From positions 47,327-102,317 of the forward strand of contig NZ_JAFGYY010000021.1 of assembly GCF_017491605.1 (NCBI RefSeq): DNA of 54,991 bases, in the 5' to 3' direction. Shown in pieces: positions 40,999-49,822 of this stretch. Source of the stretch: Pseudomonas sp. 30_B (GTDB lineage: Bacteria; Pseudomonadota; Gammaproteobacteria; Pseudomonadales; Pseudomonadaceae). The notes under the pieces were generated by a model. That model saw only the letters and a list, made by a program, of their open reading frames with translations, had not been told where the DNA came from and ran no database searches. Positions within the stretch are counted from its first letter, which is position 1, and every line of letters begins with the position of its first letter. The position numbers and the translations under genes were made by a program.

Positions 40999-41916
40999 CT
41001 ACTCCTGCAGGCACGCCCCGTTGCGTCTGCTTTCGTCCTCGGCGACCAGCTCACGCAACGTATCAAGGAACAGCTTGATCACCGGCGAGTTGTCATCCGC
41101 CCGGTAGGTGGCATACAGGGGCACCTCCGGCAGCGCTGGCAGCAGGCGCCGAAACACCAGCCCGGCTGGCGCCATCGGCTCGATCGATGCGGGCAACAGC
41201 GCCACACCAAAACCGGCCCGCACCAGGCTGAGCAACGTCTGCACCTCGATGACCTGCTGGCGGATTTGCGGGGTGAACCCGGCCTTGATGCAGCACTGAT
41301 AGAGGAAGTCGGCAAAGCGCGACTGCTTGAGCTCCAGCGCCACGAAAGGCTCCTGCGCCAGGTCCGCCGGCGCCAGGCTGTCACGCCGGGCCAACGGATG
41401 GTCGGCCGGCATGACCACCCGGATCGGCTCGTAGAGCAGCAGCTCATTACGCAACTGCGGATCGTCGTAACCGACCCGGAACACGCAGGCGTCGATGCGC
41501 TTTTCCTTCAGCGCCTTGACCTGGGCCGCCGGGGTCATTTCATGCAGGCGCCAGGACACCTGCGGATAGCGCTCGCGGAACAGGTGCAGGGCCCGTGGCA
41601 GCACGCCGATCATCACCGAGCTGATCATGCCGATTTCCAGCTCGCCCAACTGGCCTCGCCCGGTCTGACGGGTCAAGTCCAGCGCGCGATCCAGTTGCCC
41701 GAACACCAGTGGCGCCTGTTCCTTGAGCACCTGTCCGGCCGCCGTCAGTTCCACCCGGTGGTGGCTGCGCTCGAACAGCGGCGTCCCCAGCTCCTCTTCC
41801 AGCAGCCGGATCTGCTGGCTCAGCGGCGGCTGGGAAATGTGCAGACGCGCGGCCGCCCGACCGAAGTGCAGCTCTTCGGCCAGCGCCATGAAATACCGCA
41901 GCAATCGCAGGTCCAT
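40999..41916 (-). CDS. LysR-type regulator linked to the molybdenum hydroxylase
   Basis: This 305-residue LysR protein has the helix-turn-helix at about 18-38 (FGRAAARLHISQPPLSQQIR), of the BenM/CatR-like type, common near aromatic catabolism genes. It starts five bases after the stop of the Mo-subunit gene on the same strand, so it belongs to that operon and may also regulate it or the divergent cluster. Confidence 0.87.
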   Translation of the reverse strand: MDLRLLRYFMALAEELHFGRAAARLHISQPPLSQQIRLLEEELGTPLFERSHHRVELTAAGQVLKEQAPLVFGQLDRALDLTRQTGRGQLGELEIGMISSVMIGVLPRALHLFRERYPQVSWRLHEMTPAAQVKALKEKRIDACVFRVGYDDPQLRNELLLYEPIRVVMPADHPLARRDSLAPADLAQEPFVALELKQSRFADFLYQCCIKAGFTPQIRQQVIEVQTLLSLVRAGFGVALLPASIEPMAPAGLVFRRLLPALPEVPLYATYRADDNSPVIKLFLDTLRELVAEDESRRNGACLQE

Positions 41917-41921
41917 GGCGG

Positions 41922-44135
41922 CTACCCCAGGGTCAGTGGCGTCGAGCGCTGGCGCACGCCGGTCAGGCTGAACAGGGCATTGGCGATGGCCGGAGCCACC
42001 GACGGGCTGCCCAGCTCACCGACGCCGCCAGGTTTGCCCGGCTCGCCGTCCAACACCAGGATGTCCACGGCCGGCATGTCCGACATGCGGGTCACCCGGT
42101 AGTCGTGGAAGTTGCTCTGCACCACCCGCCCCTGCTTGATGTCCATGCGATCGAACAGCGCGTGGCCGAGTCCCCACATCAGGCCGCCGTAGATCTGCTC
42201 TTCGACGCCCCCTGGCGACACGGCCAAACCGCAATCGACCACGCAGGTGAGCTTGTCGACGCTGATGGCACCGTCCTTTCGGGAAAGCCGGGCGACCACC
42301 GCAATGAAGCTGGTGTAACCCTGGTTGGCGGCAATGCCCAATGCCGTTCCCTCCGGCAGCGACTGGCCCCAGCCGGCGCGCTCGGCAGCGCGCTTGAGCA
42401 CTGCGACATGCCGGGGCCGTTCGTGCATGTTGGCCAGGCGAAACGCCAGCGGGTCCTGCCCGGCGCCATGGGCCAGCTCGTCCATGAAGCTTTCCACGGC
42501 GAACACGTTGGGGATGAAGCTCACCGAACGATACCAGCCGCTGGGCACTCCGCTTTCATGCTTGACCCAGGCCAGGTCCAGGTTCGCCGGCCGGTAGGCA
42601 AAGTCCCAGGCGGTAATGGCCTCGGTGGTGCTGTAGTCCATGTGGTCCGGCCGCTCGAAATAGCCTGGCTCCCACTGTTCCGGCGAGGCCGGCGAGACCG
42701 CGTTGAGTTGCAGGGCGGTCAAGCGCCCGTCAGCGTCCAGTGCACCCTTGGCCCGGTGCAAGGTGGCCGGGTGCATGAACAGCGCGCGCATTTCGTCTTC
42801 ACGGCTGTTCATCAGCTTGACCGGCACCCCGGCCTGCCGTGCGAGATACGCCACCTCGAAGAGCCAGTACTTGGACTCCCGCGCACCGAAACTGCCGCCG
42901 GAGACCAACTCATTGATGGTGACCTTGTCCTTGGCGATCCCGCACACCTTTTCCGCGGCTTCCAGCGCCGACGACGGCACCTGTACCCCGCCCCAGTAGA
43001 CGATGGCGTTGTTCGACACCTGCGCGGTGATGCACACCGGCTCCAGCGGGTTCTGCACCTTGTACGGCATGCGGTAGTCGGCTTCGAGCAGCTTCGCCGC
43101 TTTCGGCCATTGCCCCGCGACGTCTCCCGCCGCCAGCGCGGAAACCCGTTGCGCGGCCTTGTCGTCGATGGCGGCGGCTTGCACGGTGGCCAGTTGGTCG
43201 CTGTCGAACCCACCCAGGGGTGAGTCGCTCCACTGCACCTTCAACAACTCGCGTCCCTGATGGGCGGCCCAGTAGTTGTCGGCAAGCACGGCAACACCTT
43301 CCTGGTTGCCGCCCAGTACGTCGGGCCGGCCCGGAATCGCGATCACCCGGCGTACCCCCGGCACCTGCAGCGAGGCACTGGAATCCACCGTCAGCACTTT
43401 CGCGCCGATCACCGGTGCGCGCTGAACCACCGCCACCAGCATCTGTGGCAAGGTCACGTCGATGCTGTAGGTGAAGCGCCCGCAAACCTTGGCCGCCGCA
43501 TCCCGTTTGTGCCGCAGCTTGCCGATGTACTTGAACTGCCGCGGGTCCTTCAGCGCGACCTTCTCGGGTGCCGGCAATTGCGCAGCGAGCCCCGCCAACT
43601 CACCGTAACCACAGCTGCGCTGACTGTCGGCATGCACCACCCGCCCCTCTTCGGTGGTGCAACTCTCGGGGCTGACGCCCCACTGCCTGGCCGCTGCCGT
43701 GATCAGCAGTGCGCGAGCCGTCGCACCGGCCATGCGCAAGCGCTCGTACTCCAGCGAAACGCTGGTGCTGCCGCCGGTGGAGTAGACCTTCCAGATCGGG
43801 TGGATATAGGCCTCGAAGAACGGATTCTCCGGGGTGATCACCTGCACGGTCATCGGGTTGACGTCCAGCTCCTCAGCCACGCACGCCGCGAGAGCGGTCT
43901 GCGTGCCGGTGCCGGAATCGTGTTTGTGCACCACCAGTTTCACCGTGCCGTCGGGCAGTATCCGCACCCAGGCATTGGGTTCGAATTCGCCGTCTGACGC
44001 CGTGGCCTTGGCCTCCGTCGCCGCGACGCCCGAGGGCAGATAGAACGCAATCGCCAGACCGGACGCGACGGTGGCCGCCTGCTTGAGAAAGCGCCGGCGC
44101 GAGGGTTCGACCGACATGTCGACGACAGGCTTCAT
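41922..44135 (-). CDS. Molybdopterin-binding hydroxylase large subunit (IorB type), TAT-exported
   Basis: A 737-residue protein of the xanthine dehydrogenase/aldehyde oxidase family, isoquinoline 1-oxidoreductase beta type. A twin-arginine signal (SRRRFLKQAA) stands at the N-terminus. Domains ending in the Mo-cofactor segments (SGGSFGARESKYW, GVPSGWYRSV, VGELGSPSVAPA) follow; the last contains the general-base Glu in GGVGELG. Such enzymes hydroxylate N-heterocycles or aldehydes beside nitrogen with water. The frame extends upstream to 45662, but the ATG at 44135 fits the signal peptide and overlaps the stop of the 2Fe-2S subunit. The substrate is not known. Confidence 0.9.
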   Translation of the reverse strand: MKPVVDMSVEPSRRRFLKQAATVASGLAIAFYLPSGVAATEAKATASDGEFEPNAWVRILPDGTVKLVVHKHDSGTGTQTALAACVAEELDVNPMTVQVITPENPFFEAYIHPIWKVYSTGGSTSVSLEYERLRMAGATARALLITAAARQWGVSPESCTTEEGRVVHADSQRSCGYGELAGLAAQLPAPEKVALKDPRQFKYIGKLRHKRDAAAKVCGRFTYSIDVTLPQMLVAVVQRAPVIGAKVLTVDSSASLQVPGVRRVIAIPGRPDVLGGNQEGVAVLADNYWAAHQGRELLKVQWSDSPLGGFDSDQLATVQAAAIDDKAAQRVSALAAGDVAGQWPKAAKLLEADYRMPYKVQNPLEPVCITAQVSNNAIVYWGGVQVPSSALEAAEKVCGIAKDKVTINELVSGGSFGARESKYWLFEVAYLARQAGVPVKLMNSREDEMRALFMHPATLHRAKGALDADGRLTALQLNAVSPASPEQWEPGYFERPDHMDYSTTEAITAWDFAYRPANLDLAWVKHESGVPSGWYRSVSFIPNVFAVESFMDELAHGAGQDPLAFRLANMHERPRHVAVLKRAAERAGWGQSLPEGTALGIAANQGYTSFIAVVARLSRKDGAISVDKLTCVVDCGLAVSPGGVEEQIYGGLMWGLGHALFDRMDIKQGRVVQSNFHDYRVTRMSDMPAVDILVLDGEPGKPGGVGELGSPSVAPAIANALFSLTGVRQRSTPLTLG

Positions 44136-44599
44136 CACGCCTCCTTCGGCGCGGACGCCGCACGCTTGATGGCTTTGTTGATCCGCCCGTAAGTGCCGCA
44201 ACGGCACAGGTTGCCGGACATGGCATTGCGGATCGAGTCGTCGGTGACCGCCGCTCCCGTGTTGAGCAACGCCGCGGCGGACATGATCTGACCGGATTGA
44301 CAGTAACCGCATTGCGGGACATCTTCGGCAACCCAGGCCAGCTGCAGCGGATGCTGTCCGCTGGGCGAGAGGCCTTCGATGGTGGTGATGCGGTGCCCCG
44401 CGGCGGCAGCGACCGGCAGTTGGCAGGAACGTACCGCGACACCATCCAGGTGCACCGTACAGGCGCCGCACAGGCCCATGCCGCAACCGAACTTGGTGCC
44501 GGTCAGTTTCAGGTGGTCTCGCAACACCCATAACAGCGGCATGGACGGTGACGTCCCTGCCAGCTCGTGTCGTTCGCCGTTTACCGTTAACTCGATCAT
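44135..44599 (-). CDS. 2Fe-2S subunit of the molybdenum hydroxylase (IorA type)
   Basis: A 154-residue protein with a plant-type ferredoxin cluster (GCGMGLCGAC with a later Cys in SCQLP) and a second cluster domain (CGYCQSGQI, CRCGTYGRI), the standard small subunit of this enzyme class. It passes electrons from the Mo site to an external acceptor, usually a cytochrome; no such gene is nearby. It is translated together with the large subunit (TGATG). The 118 bases between it and the LysR gene at 44718 form a divergent promoter region. Confidence 0.93.
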   Translation of the reverse strand: MIELTVNGERHELAGTSPSMPLLWVLRDHLKLTGTKFGCGMGLCGACTVHLDGVAVRSCQLPVAAAAGHRITTIEGLSPSGQHPLQLAWVAEDVPQCGYCQSGQIMSAAALLNTGAAVTDDSIRNAMSGNLCRCGTYGRINKAIKRAASAPKEA

Positions 44600-44717
44600 T
44601 GTCAGGCTCCAGGAGAGCGGCCCGTCTTTGCGCGGGCCTGGTGACCGAATAGTGGTAAGCCGGGGAAATTAGGGCCAGCAACGATTTCTGCCATCGTGTG
44701 TAAGCAGGACTAACAGC

Positions 44718-45608
44718 ATGTACAAGCGATACCCGTCGGTGCAGTCCATGAGTGCTTTCATCCAGGCCGCCCGCAGCGGCAGCTTCTCCAGCGCTGCGCG
44801 CAAACTCGACCTGACCCACAGCGCGATCAGCCAGCAGATCCGGACCCTTGAAGACTTCGTCGGCCAGGCGCTGTTCGTACGCGAAGGCGGCGGCAGCAAG
44901 CTGACCGATGCCGGGCAGCTGTTCGCCAGCGTCCTGTCCGATGGCCTGGCGCAGATCGACCGGGCACTGTCGTCGGTAAAGAACCGCCGGGTGGCGCAAC
45001 GCCTGACCCTCGATGTGGACACCGAACTGGCGCAGAGCTGGCTCAATCCACGGCTGCCGGAACTGCTCGATGCGCTGCCTGAGCATGAGGTGGCGCTGCT
45101 GTCGATGCCGCGTACCGAGCGCGTCTCCTTCGAGCGGGTGGACCTGGCCCTGCGCTACGGCTATGGCGACTGGGAGGACTGCGAGATGACGCAGATCTGC
45201 GGCGACCGGGTGATGGCGGTGGCTTCCCCGGCGCTGCTGGAACGCCATGGATTGCAGGTCCCGATCACCCCGGAGCAGATACTGGAGCTGCCGCTGCTGG
45301 GGTATACGCGGCGCTCGTGGATTCCGTGGCTGGATGCGGTCGGGATGGCGCCGATCGAACCGAACGCACGGATGGTCTTCGACAATGCGGCGAACCTGAT
45401 CGCAGCGGCCGAAGCCGGAGTCGGTGCGGGACTGGTGCGCGGCCTGCTGGCGGCGGATGCACTCTGCGCAGGGCGTCTGGTGGAACTGAACGAGGCCGAG
45501 ATTCCGGCGCACTACAACCTGTATGCGGTATGGCCGCCGGGACAAGCGGAGCGGGTGGCGCCCGTGGTGGAGCTGATCAAGCGGATGGCCTCGCGAACCC
45601 AGGGCTGA
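44718..45608 (+). CDS. LysR-type regulator (GcvA-like), head of the catabolic region
   Basis: A 296-residue LysR protein with a helix-turn-helix at about 22-42 (FSSAARKLDLTHSAISQQIR) and an effector domain of the GcvA/AmpR type. It is divergent from the molybdenum hydroxylase operon and reads towards the amidohydrolase cluster. It is thus placed to control either or both. Confidence 0.87.
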   Translation: MYKRYPSVQSMSAFIQAARSGSFSSAARKLDLTHSAISQQIRTLEDFVGQALFVREGGGSKLTDAGQLFASVLSDGLAQIDRALSSVKNRRVAQRLTLDVDTELAQSWLNPRLPELLDALPEHEVALLSMPRTERVSFERVDLALRYGYGDWEDCEMTQICGDRVMAVASPALLERHGLQVPITPEQILELPLLGYTRRSWIPWLDAVGMAPIEPNARMVFDNAANLIAAAEAGVGAGLVRGLLAADALCAGRLVELNEAEIPAHYNLYAVWPPGQAERVAPVVELIKRMASRTQG

Positions 45609-45872
45609 GCCCGCCGCGTACACGCCGGTGACAGGGCAACGCCGCGCCGGCAGCAGGCCCATATCGAGCGCATATCAACACCTCGCCCAATTAATATTGT
45701 ACGAACCTTCCTCCCCCTTCCAATACTGCCCCCAAGCAGCCAGCGTCCCAGAGCGGATGCGACCAGGCGAGGGAATGCGCGAGTCTTGCGCGCATAGAAA
45801 CGGCCGATTTTCCGGGACGTGGTTGCTGTGAACCGCAAGGTTCCCTTCCCCGCTATCAGGAGATCGACTTCA
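45609..45872 (+). promoter_or_regulatory. 264-bp upstream region of the amidohydrolase cluster
   Basis: No gene is seen. The AT-rich stretch ccaattaatattgtacgaacc (about 45689) stands out and is a likely promoter/operator for the cluster. No named motif is recognised. Confidence 0.4.
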
Positions 45873-46802
45873 ATGATCATCGATATCAGCTGCTATCCAA
45901 CTGACCAGGTTGACCTGGCCTGGAGGCATGACGGAGACCCGTTCACGGGCGAGCGTCTGCTGGAGATGATGGATGGCCCGTACATGGTCAACGGCAAACC
46001 TCGCCGCATCGACAAAGCCTTCATCCAGCCGCCGCAAGGCAACACCATCTACACCTGGACCGACGGCGAACTCAGCGGTCGCGAATCCATCGACGCCTAC
46101 ATGGCCTACACCCTGAAGATGGTCCAGACCTACCCGGACCGCTTCATCGGCTGCTTCGTCTACAACCCGCGCTGCGGCGTGGAGAACGGCGTCGAAGCGA
46201 TCGAGCGCTATGTCAAGGAACATGGCTTCAAGATGGTCCAGATGCAGGCCAACATGCACGCCTATCGCCCGGATCGTGCGCTGGACTGGGTCCGTCCGGC
46301 CTTCGAGAAGTGCGCCGAGCTGGGCATCCCGGTCAAGCTGCACACCGGCGACGGGCCCTACAGCATCCCATCGGAATGGGTTCCGATGATCAAGGAGTTC
46401 CCCAACGTCAACTTCATCATGGCCCACTTCGGTGTGCAGACCGGCGGGGTCTACGTGTTCGAACCGATGCAATGGGCGATGGAACTGCCCAACGTCTACT
46501 GCGAGTCGGGCTGGTGCCTGCAATCGCGGATCGTCGAGTTCGCCAAGGTCCTGCCGACGCACAAGATCCTCTTCGGCACCGACACCCCGCCGAACGAGCC
46601 GGGCATGTGGCTACGCCTGCTGGAAGTGCTCTGCCATGAGCCGCCCCAGGGCCTGAACCTCGACGAGGACACCCTCGAGGAATACCTGGGCAACAACACC
46701 GCACGCATGATCGGGCTAGAACCGACTCCGCCGCCGCGTTCCGTTTCCGAAGCCGAGGCGCAACTCAAGCGCCCTGTCACGACTCAACTGGCCAGGAGCT
46801 GA
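45873..46802 (+). CDS. Amidohydrolase-2 family protein lacking the first metal motif
   Basis: A 309-residue TIM-barrel protein of the amidohydrolase-2 (ACMSD/resorcylate decarboxylase-like) family. The usual HxH at the start of strand 1 is replaced: residues 4-9 read DISCYP, where the paralogue downstream has DTHLHP. Later motifs remain (KLHTGDGPY, AHFGVQTGG, FGTDTPPNEPG). It is therefore probably a non-catalytic or altered partner. Start at ATG 45873 with aggaga upstream. It lies four bases before the paralogue and is probably co-translated with it. Confidence 0.85.
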   Translation: MIIDISCYPTDQVDLAWRHDGDPFTGERLLEMMDGPYMVNGKPRRIDKAFIQPPQGNTIYTWTDGELSGRESIDAYMAYTLKMVQTYPDRFIGCFVYNPRCGVENGVEAIERYVKEHGFKMVQMQANMHAYRPDRALDWVRPAFEKCAELGIPVKLHTGDGPYSIPSEWVPMIKEFPNVNFIMAHFGVQTGGVYVFEPMQWAMELPNVYCESGWCLQSRIVEFAKVLPTHKILFGTDTPPNEPGMWLRLLEVLCHEPPQGLNLDEDTLEEYLGNNTARMIGLEPTPPPRSVSEAEAQLKRPVTTQLARS

Positions 46803-46806
46803 ACCC

Positions 46807-47712
46807 ATGATCATCGATACCCATCTGCACCCCACCAACCTGGTCGACGAGGCCTGGCGCCACACCGGCGAACCCTTCACCGGCGAGCGCATGCTCAAGC
46901 TGATGGACGGCCCGTACATGATCAACGGCAAACCGCGCCGCATCGACATGGGCTTCATCCAGCCGCCGCCGGGCAATACCGGCTACCGCGACGGCAACCG
47001 GCGGGGCCGCGAGGGCGTGCGCGACTACATGTCCTATGTCGCCGAACTCTGCGTGAAGTACCCGGACCGCTTCATCGGCAACTTCACCTTCAACCCGCGC
47101 TGGGGCCCGGAAAACGGTGCAGCCGAGCTGGAATTCCACGTCAAGGAATACGGCTTCAAGATGCTCAAGCTGCACGCCAACATGCACGGCTACCGTCCGG
47201 ACCGCGCACTCGACTGGCTACGCCCGGCCATGAAGGTCTGCGCCAAGTACAACGTCGTGGTGCTGATCCACACCGGTGACGGGCCCTACACCATTCCGAC
47301 GATGTTCTACCCGATCATCCGCGAATTCCCGATGGTCAATTTCATCATCGGCCACTTCGGCATCCAGACCGGCGGCAACTATTCGTTCGAGGCCTTCTGG
47401 ATGGCCATGGACACGCCGAACGTGTACTGCGAATCCGGCTGGTGCTTCCAGTCGCGAATCGTCGAGTTCGCCAAGGACCTGCCGCGCAACAAGATCGTGT
47501 TCGGCACCGACTCGCCGCCGAACGAGCCGGGCATGTGGCTGCGGGAACTGGAGGTACTGTGCTCACCGCCACCCCAGGGCCTGGGCATCGACGAGGACCA
47601 CCTCGAGGACTACCTGGGCAACAACATCGCCCGGCTGTGCGGCATCGAGCCGACACCGCCGCCCAGGAACCTGGTCGAGGCGGACCTCCGTCTGAGCAAG
47701 ACCTACCTGTAA
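46807..47712 (+). CDS. Amidohydrolase-2 family metalloenzyme
   Basis: A 301-residue metal-dependent TIM-barrel enzyme with a full motif set: DTHLHP (4-9), LIHTGDGPY, IGHFGIQTGG and FGTDSPPNEPG. The family includes non-oxidative decarboxylases (ACMSD, gamma-resorcylate, isoorotate) and some hydrolases. It is paralogous to the upstream gene over its whole length, with more than half of the residues alike. The pair may form a hetero-oligomer in which only this subunit binds metal. Substrate unknown. Confidence 0.88.
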   Translation: MIIDTHLHPTNLVDEAWRHTGEPFTGERMLKLMDGPYMINGKPRRIDMGFIQPPPGNTGYRDGNRRGREGVRDYMSYVAELCVKYPDRFIGNFTFNPRWGPENGAAELEFHVKEYGFKMLKLHANMHGYRPDRALDWLRPAMKVCAKYNVVVLIHTGDGPYTIPTMFYPIIREFPMVNFIIGHFGIQTGGNYSFEAFWMAMDTPNVYCESGWCFQSRIVEFAKDLPRNKIVFGTDSPPNEPGMWLRELEVLCSPPPQGLGIDEDHLEDYLGNNIARLCGIEPTPPPRNLVEADLRLSKTYL

Positions 47713-47747
47713 CACAGCGGGACTTCCAGGCGCACAGATGAACCGGT

Positions 47748-47783
47748 GTTCGATCGGGCAGGCCGCTGGCCTCTCGATCGAAC
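47748..47783 (+). other. Nested hairpin between amidohydrolase and UbiD genes
   Basis: The arms gttcgatcg (47748-47756) and cgatcgaac (47775-47783) are perfect, and an inner aggcc/ggcct pair lies between them. No T-tract follows, so it is not a classical terminator. It may be a transcript-stability or attenuator element, or a regulator site, in the 116-base gap. Confidence 0.5.
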
Positions 47784-47828
47784 GTCGCCCTCGGCCCTGC
47801 GCGCCTGTTTTTTTCAAGAGGTGAAACC

Positions 47829-49214
47829 ATGCCCCTCTCCACGCTCGGCGATACCCAGGATTTCCACGATTTCATCGACAGCTATCGCCGGCAGTATCCG
47901 GACGATGTGCTCACCATCGAGTCCCCCCTTTCCGCCGACCAGGAGGTCACCGCCCTGGTCGATGCCCTGGCCGCGCAAGGCCGCGATCCCCTGTTGATCT
48001 GCGAGAACGTCGGCACGCTCGGCGTGCCGGTGGTCACCAACCTGTTCGCGTCCAGGACCCGCATCGCGCGGATCTTCGGCGTCACCCCGGCGCAGTTGCA
48101 CGAAACCTTCCAGAACCGCGCCAACCAACCGATCCCGCCCCGCTATGTTGAAACCGGTCCGGTACTCGACGAGATATTCGAGGGCGAAGCGCTGGACCTG
48201 GCGCTGCTGCCGATGCTCAAGCATTTCGACAGCGACCGCGGGCCGTACATCACCAACGCAATCATCATCGCCGAGGACCCGGTCACCGGCATCGCCAACA
48301 TGAGCTATCACCGCTCGATGCGCCACGCCCGGCAGACCCTCGCCACCAGCCTGCATTCCCGTGGTCACCTGTGGCGCATGCTGCAAAGCGCCCGCGAGCG
48401 GGGCGAAGAACTGCACGTGGCCATGGTGGTCGGCGCGCACCCGCTGTTCATGCTGGCCGCCGCTGCGCGGCTGCCGTTTGGCAGTGACGAGCGCGCCGTG
48501 GCCGGCGGACTGTTCGGCGCACCGCTGGAACTGGTCAGGACCCCGCGCTATGGCATTGGCGTGCCGGCCTACGCCGAGTTCGTGCTGGAAGGCGCGATAG
48601 ACCCGGCCGGGTATGCCGAAGAAGGCCCGTTCGGCGAGTTCAGCGGGTACTCCTCGGACCGCTCGACCAACAATGTCCTGCGGGTCGACACCCTGATGCG
48701 CCGCAAGGACGCCTGGCTGGTGGACGTGGTCGGCGGACGCTACGCCGAGCACCTGACCCTGGCGAGGCTGCCGCGGGAAGCGGAGATGAGCGAGAAGCTC
48801 AAGGCGCGCTTCCCCGCCGTCACCGCCGTGCACTACCCCAACTCCGGCACCCACTTCCATTGCTACGTGGCACTGGACCAGACCCGTGACGGCGAAGCGC
48901 GGCAGATCATGCTCGCCTTGCTGGGCTGGGACCCGTACCTGAAAACCGTGATCGCGGTGGATGGCGACATCGACATCACCGATGACAGCCAGGTGCTGTG
49001 GGCGCTGGCGACTCACTTCCAGCCGCACCAGGACATCTTCGTCGTCGACGGTTTGCCCGGCAGTCCGCTGGACCCCTCCTCCTCGGTCAATGGCACCACG
49101 TCGCGGATGGGCCTGGATGCCACCCGCGGTTCGGGCTTCGACGGTATCAAGGCGCAACTGGACCAGGAGGTGGTCGAGCGCGCACGCGATCTGCTCAAGA
49201 GCATCCCGTCATGA
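47829..49214 (+). CDS. UbiD-family prenyl-FMN-dependent (de)carboxylase
   Basis: A 461-residue protein with the UbiD fold (N-terminal FMN-binding start, then AGGLFGAPLELVRTPRYGIG and EEGPFGEFSGY with the acid/base Glu residues). These enzymes use prenylated FMN to remove or add a carboxyl group on aromatic, heteroaromatic or enoic acids; the family has many unassigned members. UbiD of ubiquinone synthesis is longer and normally unlinked to catabolic genes. The neighbour coding its own UbiX-type enzyme makes a dedicated catabolic role likely. Confidence 0.9.
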   Translation: MPLSTLGDTQDFHDFIDSYRRQYPDDVLTIESPLSADQEVTALVDALAAQGRDPLLICENVGTLGVPVVTNLFASRTRIARIFGVTPAQLHETFQNRANQPIPPRYVETGPVLDEIFEGEALDLALLPMLKHFDSDRGPYITNAIIIAEDPVTGIANMSYHRSMRHARQTLATSLHSRGHLWRMLQSARERGEELHVAMVVGAHPLFMLAAAARLPFGSDERAVAGGLFGAPLELVRTPRYGIGVPAYAEFVLEGAIDPAGYAEEGPFGEFSGYSSDRSTNNVLRVDTLMRRKDAWLVDVVGGRYAEHLTLARLPREAEMSEKLKARFPAVTAVHYPNSGTHFHCYVALDQTRDGEARQIMLALLGWDPYLKTVIAVDGDIDITDDSQVLWALATHFQPHQDIFVVDGLPGSPLDPSSSVNGTTSRMGLDATRGSGFDGIKAQLDQEVVERARDLLKSIPS

Positions 49215-49822
49215 GCCGCCAGCGGATGGTGGTCGGCATCAGCGGTGCGTCGGGCTTCATCTACGGCGTGCGACTGCTGGAATTGCTGGCCGAGCTGAAC
49301 ATCGAAAGCCACCTGATCATCAGCCGTGCCGCGCTGCTGACCATGGCCCATGAAACCGACTACAAACTGGCGGACGTCACCGCACTGGCCAGCCACTACC
49401 ACCGCGCCGACGACGTCGCCGCCGGCATCGCCAGCGGTTCGTTCCGCTGCCTGGGCATGGTGGTCGCGCCGTGCTCCATGCGCACCCTGGCGGAAATCGC
49501 CACCGGCACCTCCACCGGCCTGATCGGCCGCGCCGCCGACGTCACCCTCAAGGAGCGCCGGACACTGGTGCTGATGGCCCGGGAGACGCCGTTGACCCTG
49601 GCGCACCTGCGCAACATGACCGCCGTCACCGAGATGGGCGGAATCATCGCTCCGCCGGTGCCGGCCTTCTATGCCCGCCCGCACACCCTTTCGCAAATGG
49701 TCGATCACAGCCTCGGCCGTGTCCTCGACCTGTTCGGCCTCGACGCCGGTACCGCGCTGCGCTGGGGTGAGCCCGGCCCGGCGTCCACCGGCCATTTCTC
49801 CCCATCGAAGGAGCTCGCATGA
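49211..49822 (+). CDS. UbiX-type flavin prenyltransferase
   Basis: A 203-residue flavoprotein with the start MVVGISGASGFIYGVRLLEL, APCSMRTLAEIATG and the ARETPLTLAHLRNM motif typical of UbiX/Pad1. It makes prenyl-FMN from FMN and dimethylallyl phosphate, which UbiD enzymes need. The ATGA overlap with the decarboxylase gene shows the two are expressed together. Being a second, cluster-bound UbiX besides the housekeeping one is inferred. Confidence 0.92.
   Translation: MSRQRMVVGISGASGFIYGVRLLELLAELNIESHLIISRAALLTMAHETDYKLADVTALASHYHRADDVAAGIASGSFRCLGMVVAPCSMRTLAEIATGTSTGLIGRAADVTLKERRTLVLMARETPLTLAHLRNMTAVTEMGGIIAPPVPAFYARPHTLSQMVDHSLGRVLDLFGLDAGTALRWGEPGPASTGHFSPSKELA

Noticed and set aside
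44136..45662. 500-residue N-terminal extension of the Mo-subunit frame
   Set aside because: It runs antisense through the 2Fe-2S subunit region and the LysR gene; the TAT signal at 44135 marks the true start.
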